In this document: positions 6,740 through 8,867 of the stretch, piece by piece
How the letters are laid out: every line of letters starts with the position of its first letter
How positions within the stretch are numbered: position 1 is the first letter of the stretch
DNA from: JAYWIG01 sp043789035
GTDB lineage: Bacteria > Pseudomonadota > Gammaproteobacteria > Burkholderiales > Burkholderiaceae_E
Reading direction: 5' to 3'
DNA length: 8,867 nt
Assembly: GCA_043789035.1 (NCBI GenBank)
Contig: JAYWIG010000277.1
Coordinates: forward strand, 1-8,867
Translations under genes and position numbers: made by a program
Notes under the pieces: generated by a model
What the model was told of the DNA's origin: nothing
The model's input: the letters and a program-made list of their open reading frames with translations, nothing else
The model's database searches: none

Positions 6740-7646
6740 GCGAATCCTTGTTTTTGAAAACGCGTGCTTCCTACGTATTGATACAAGTCGGCTGATGATT
6801 GATAAGCAAGGCGAGGCAACCAAAACGGTTGCGCTCATTGATATTGCGGCGATCATCATTGAATCGCCTCAAGTCGTGATCACTGCGGCGGCACTTCAAG
6901 GCCTTGCGAATGCCGATATTGCTGTACTTATTGCAGATGCAAAGCACCAACCTGCATCAATGCTTTTTCCGGTAGGCGAACATGTGGCAACCGTCGCTAG
7001 ACAACGGGAACAAGCCTTAATGCCGCAACCGCTGGCCGATGCTTTGTGGCAGCAACTCGTGAGCTCCAAGATCGCCAATCAAAGAGCCTTACTGGAGTTT
7101 GCTCAAAAACCAAAGATCTTGGCACGTTTGCAGCGCTTGAGTGAGACCGTTGCTCCGGGTGACCCTCAAAATTGTGAAGCCCAAGCCGCCCAACTGTATT
7201 GGTCAGAACTATTTGATGATGATTTTCGGCGAGAAAAGCAAGGGGCACAAGATCACGTCAACAAATGCCTGAACTATGGTTACACCATTGTTCGCTCACT
7301 GATTGCTCGTTATGTGGCGTTATCAGGCTTAAGCGGGATTTACGGCATTGGCCATAGTAACCAAACGAATTCACTCGCTCTCGTCGACGATCTGATAGAA
7401 CCGTTTCGCGCATCGGTAGATGCACTCATCTGGACTGAGCTTCAAGACATTGAATGGGGCAGCGATGCGAAAAGGGCAATCTTAAAAATCCTGCAGGTTC
7501 CTGTGCGATTAGACGGTAAAGAATACCGGCTATGGGCAGCCGCTGCCGAGTGCGTCAACAGTTATGTAAGGTGTGTAAGTGCAAGAAGCGAAAAATTCTT
7601 ACTTACCCCTCAATGGATGAATCCGCATACCCCCTCGGATTTTTAG
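6729..7646 (+). CDS. cas1: Cas1, spacer-integration nuclease/integrase
   Basis: Cas1 forms the integrase complex with Cas2 that inserts protospacers at the leader end of the array. Starting at ATG 6729 the protein has 305 residues, normal for type II Cas1. The catalytic triad is visible as Glu150 (CEAQAAQLYW), His209 (GIYGIGHSNQTNSLALVDD) and Glu224 (LIEPFR), close to positions 149, 205 and 220 of the S. pyogenes protein as I recall them. The N-terminal beta domain precedes a helical catalytic domain. The ATG overlaps the last 11 bases of cas9, suggesting translational coupling. A TTG at 6714 would add five residues (MRVCV), but the ATG leaves the family-like start RLERILVFE intact and needs less overlap. 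cas2 follows after 38 bp. Confidence 0.96.
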   Translation: MRLERILVFENACFLRIDTSRLMIDKQGEATKTVALIDIAAIIIESPQVVITAAALQGLANADIAVLIADAKHQPASMLFPVGEHVATVARQREQALMPQPLADALWQQLVSSKIANQRALLEFAQKPKILARLQRLSETVAPGDPQNCEAQAAQLYWSELFDDDFRREKQGAQDHVNKCLNYGYTIVRSLIARYVALSGLSGIYGIGHSNQTNSLALVDDLIEPFRASVDALIWTELQDIEWGSDAKRAILKILQVPVRLDGKEYRLWAAAAECVNSYVRCVSARSEKFLLTPQWMNPHTPSDF

Positions 7647-7676
7647 CAACTAAAAGTCTTGGACATAACCAACATC

Positions 7677-7680
7677 GGAG
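7677..7680 (+). promoter_or_regulatory. Ribosome binding site deciding the cas2 start
   Basis: GGAG, followed by AATC and then the ATG at 7685, is the only clear Shine-Dalgarno in the cas operon. It rules in the short Cas2 start over the longer open frame that begins inside cas1. Confidence 0.7.
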
Positions 7681-7684
7681 AATC

Positions 7685-7996
7685 ATGTGGCTCGTGTGTA
7701 CTTTTGATTTACCAGCCACCGATGCTGCAGCAAGGAAACGTTACACGATTTATCGAAAATTATTGCTGGCCGAAGGTTTTAATATGGTTCAAAATTCTGT
7801 CTACGCACGACACTTTCCGTCCTTAAGCGATGCTCGAAGAGCAGCACAGCGGTATGGAAAAAACGTTCCGCCTGATGGCAAAGTCGATTTTTATTTCATC
7901 ACCGATCAACAAATGGGCACTACCTTAAGCTTTTACGGTCCAGCGGTTCGTAGAGAAACCGCACACGAACCGGTTGAACAAGGCGAGCTTTTTTGA
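7685..7996 (+). CDS. cas2: Cas2, structural subunit of the Cas1-Cas2 integrase
   Basis: From ATG 7685 the protein has 103 residues and opens MWLVCTFDLP, the first beta strand of the Cas2 ferredoxin-like fold with the conserved Asp8. KVDFYFITDQQM supplies a later core strand. The C-terminal tail HEPVEQGELF is acidic and probably extends toward Cas1. Cas2 dimers bridge two Cas1 dimers during spacer capture. GGAG at 7677-7680, four bases before the ATG, supports this start; the same frame is open upstream into cas1, but the added residues do not resemble Cas2. The stop codon overlaps the A tract that serves the minus-strand terminator of the array. No csn2 or cas4 follows. Confidence 0.95.
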   Translation: MWLVCTFDLPATDAAARKRYTIYRKLLLAEGFNMVQNSVYARHFPSLSDARRAAQRYGKNVPPDGKVDFYFITDQQMGTTLSFYGPAVRRETAHEPVEQGELF

Positions 7997-8031
7997 AAAA
8001 AGGCTTCCAAATCAATGAGATATTGGAAGCC
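7996..8031 (-). terminator. Rho-independent terminator at the trailer end of the array
   Basis: A perfect nine-pair inverted repeat (GGCTTCCAA at 8002-8010, TTGGAAGCC at 8023-8031) encloses 12 bases. On the minus strand it is followed directly by six T's (8001-7996); on the plus strand no T tract follows. It lies between cas2 and the first repeat, so it would stop leftward array transcripts before they run antisense into cas2. It is independent support for leftward crRNA transcription. Confidence 0.85.
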
Positions 8032-8032
8032 A

Positions 8033-8867
8033 AGGTTAGCAGGTAATCGTTTGAACAGGCCTTAGAACAGCTCGCTTAATGCGGTGCACCTTGCACGCAG
8101 GTTAGCAGGTAATCGTTTGAACAGGCCTTAGAACTGCTCCCGTTAGGTAATAGTTACCGGGAGGAGGTTAGCAGGTAATCGTTTGAACAGGCCTTAGAAC
8201 GAGCACGTAAGCCATTGCCACCACCGAAGGAGGTTAGCAGGTAATCGTTTGAACAGGCCTTAGAACACTGGTTTGGCACGGCTGGTTGTGCAAGTGAGGT
8301 TAGCAGGTAATCGTTTGAACAGGCCTTAGAACCTGTTGGCTCTACTGTTGATTCAACTACGGAGGTTAGCAGGTAATCGTTTGAACAGGCCTTAGAACTA
8401 ATTAACTCGGCATTTGAAATTGCGCGAGAGGTTAGCAGGTAATCGTTTGAACAGGCCTTAGAACAACGACGAGCAAGTAACAGAAGCAGTCGCTAGGTTA
8501 GCAGGTAATCGTTTGAACAGGCCTTAGAACTGGAGCAATGAAGCGAAAAGGAAATTTAGAGGTTAGCAGGTAATCGTTTGAACAGGCCTTAGAACTTGTG
8601 AACTAATGGAAGTGGTTTGTCAAATAGGTTAGCAGGTAATCGTTTGAACAGGCCTTAGAACAGAGACAGTCAAGCCCCCTTAGCGGTTGTGAGGTTAGCA
8701 GGTAATCGTTTGAACAGGCCTTAGAACATGCCGACCAAAGTGCTGATTAAAATTGATAGGTTAGCAGGTAATCGTTTGAACAGGCCTTAGAACTGCCAGA
8801 ATCGGTCTAGTGCCAGTGCGTAAGGTTAGCAGGTAATCGTTTGAACAGGCCTTAGAACCGGCCTTTG
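8033..8867 (-). CRISPR. Type II-C CRISPR array, 13 repeats visible, continues beyond window
   Basis: A 36-bp repeat (plus strand begins AGGTTAGCAGG, ends GGCCTTAGAAC) recurs 13 times without visible variation, starting at 8033, 8099, 8165, 8231, 8297, 8363, 8429, 8495, 8560, 8626, 8692, 8758 and 8823. Twelve complete spacers are present: ten of 30 bp and two of 29 bp (8531-8559 and 8794-8822). A thirteenth is cut by the window edge. All differ from each other and none matches elsewhere in the window by eye. I assign crRNA transcription to the minus strand for three reasons: the repeat then starts GTTCTAAGG, type II style; the tracrRNA is complementary to it in that sense; and a terminator faces it at 7996-8031. 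The leader and newest spacers would lie to the right, outside the window. Confidence 0.98.

Noticed and set aside
7532..7684. Open frame extending Cas2 upstream to 154 residues
   Set aside because: The extra part overlaps cas1 in another frame, is Cys/Lys/Arg-rich and unlike Cas2. A GGAG site and family start MWLVCTFDLP fix the start at 7685.
7997..8032. CRISPR leader between cas2 and the first repeat
   Set aside because: The interval is only about 36 bp and is filled by a minus-strand terminator; the leader is more likely beyond the right edge.
7646..8033. A csn2 or cas4 gene that would indicate subtype II-A or II-B
   Set aside because: Only cas2 fits between cas1 and the array, and no other frame there encodes a plausible protein.

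Overview
The window holds a conserved-looking chromosomal block followed by a complete, compact type II-C CRISPR-Cas locus. Base composition, an AmpG-type muropeptide permease, a periplasmic M48 protease and a DUF1993 protein suggest a Gram-negative proteobacterium. A betaproteobacterium is my best guess, by inference only; no rRNA or other phylogenetic marker is present.

Left block (1-2828): a DUF1993-family gene cut by the window edge and ampG form a leftward pair. A rightward gene for a secreted M48 zinc metallopeptidase diverges from ampG across only 42 bp.

Junction (2829-3625): no intact protein gene is seen. It holds the C-terminal remnant of an AlbA/AAA_4-type ATP-binding protein, broken by a net -1 frameshift at an A6 run and lacking its N-terminus. 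About 265 bp without recognisable content follow, and then a tracrRNA gene on the minus strand. The tracrRNA is well supported. It has an anti-repeat matching the array repeat, a five-pair nexus hairpin, a nine-pair terminator hairpin with a U tract, and promoter-like elements in the interval shared with the divergent cas9.

CRISPR-Cas block (3626-8867): cas9 (1037 codons), cas1 and cas2 lie on the plus strand; cas9 and cas1 overlap by 11 bp. An array of 13 identical 36-bp repeats with 29-30-bp spacers runs off the right edge. No csn2 or cas4 lies between cas2 and the array, which fits subtype II-C. The tracrRNA direction and a second minus-strand terminator between cas2 and the first repeat both indicate leftward array transcription, toward the cas genes. 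The leader is then outside the window on the right and the cas2-proximal repeats form the trailer.

How it works together: Cas1-Cas2 would insert new spacers at the unseen leader end. Leftward crRNA transcripts would pair with the tracrRNA, and the duplex would guide Cas9. Cas9 carries all recognisable RuvC residues. Its HNH motif has Glu-His in place of the usual Asp-His and Gly where many Cas9s have Asn. Its C-terminal, PAM-interacting part is markedly more AT-rich than the middle of the gene. Points most worth a second look are the reconstructable tracrRNA:crRNA pair, the shared promoter-like motif in the repeat and the tracrRNA promoter, the HNH variant, and the compositional break in cas9.
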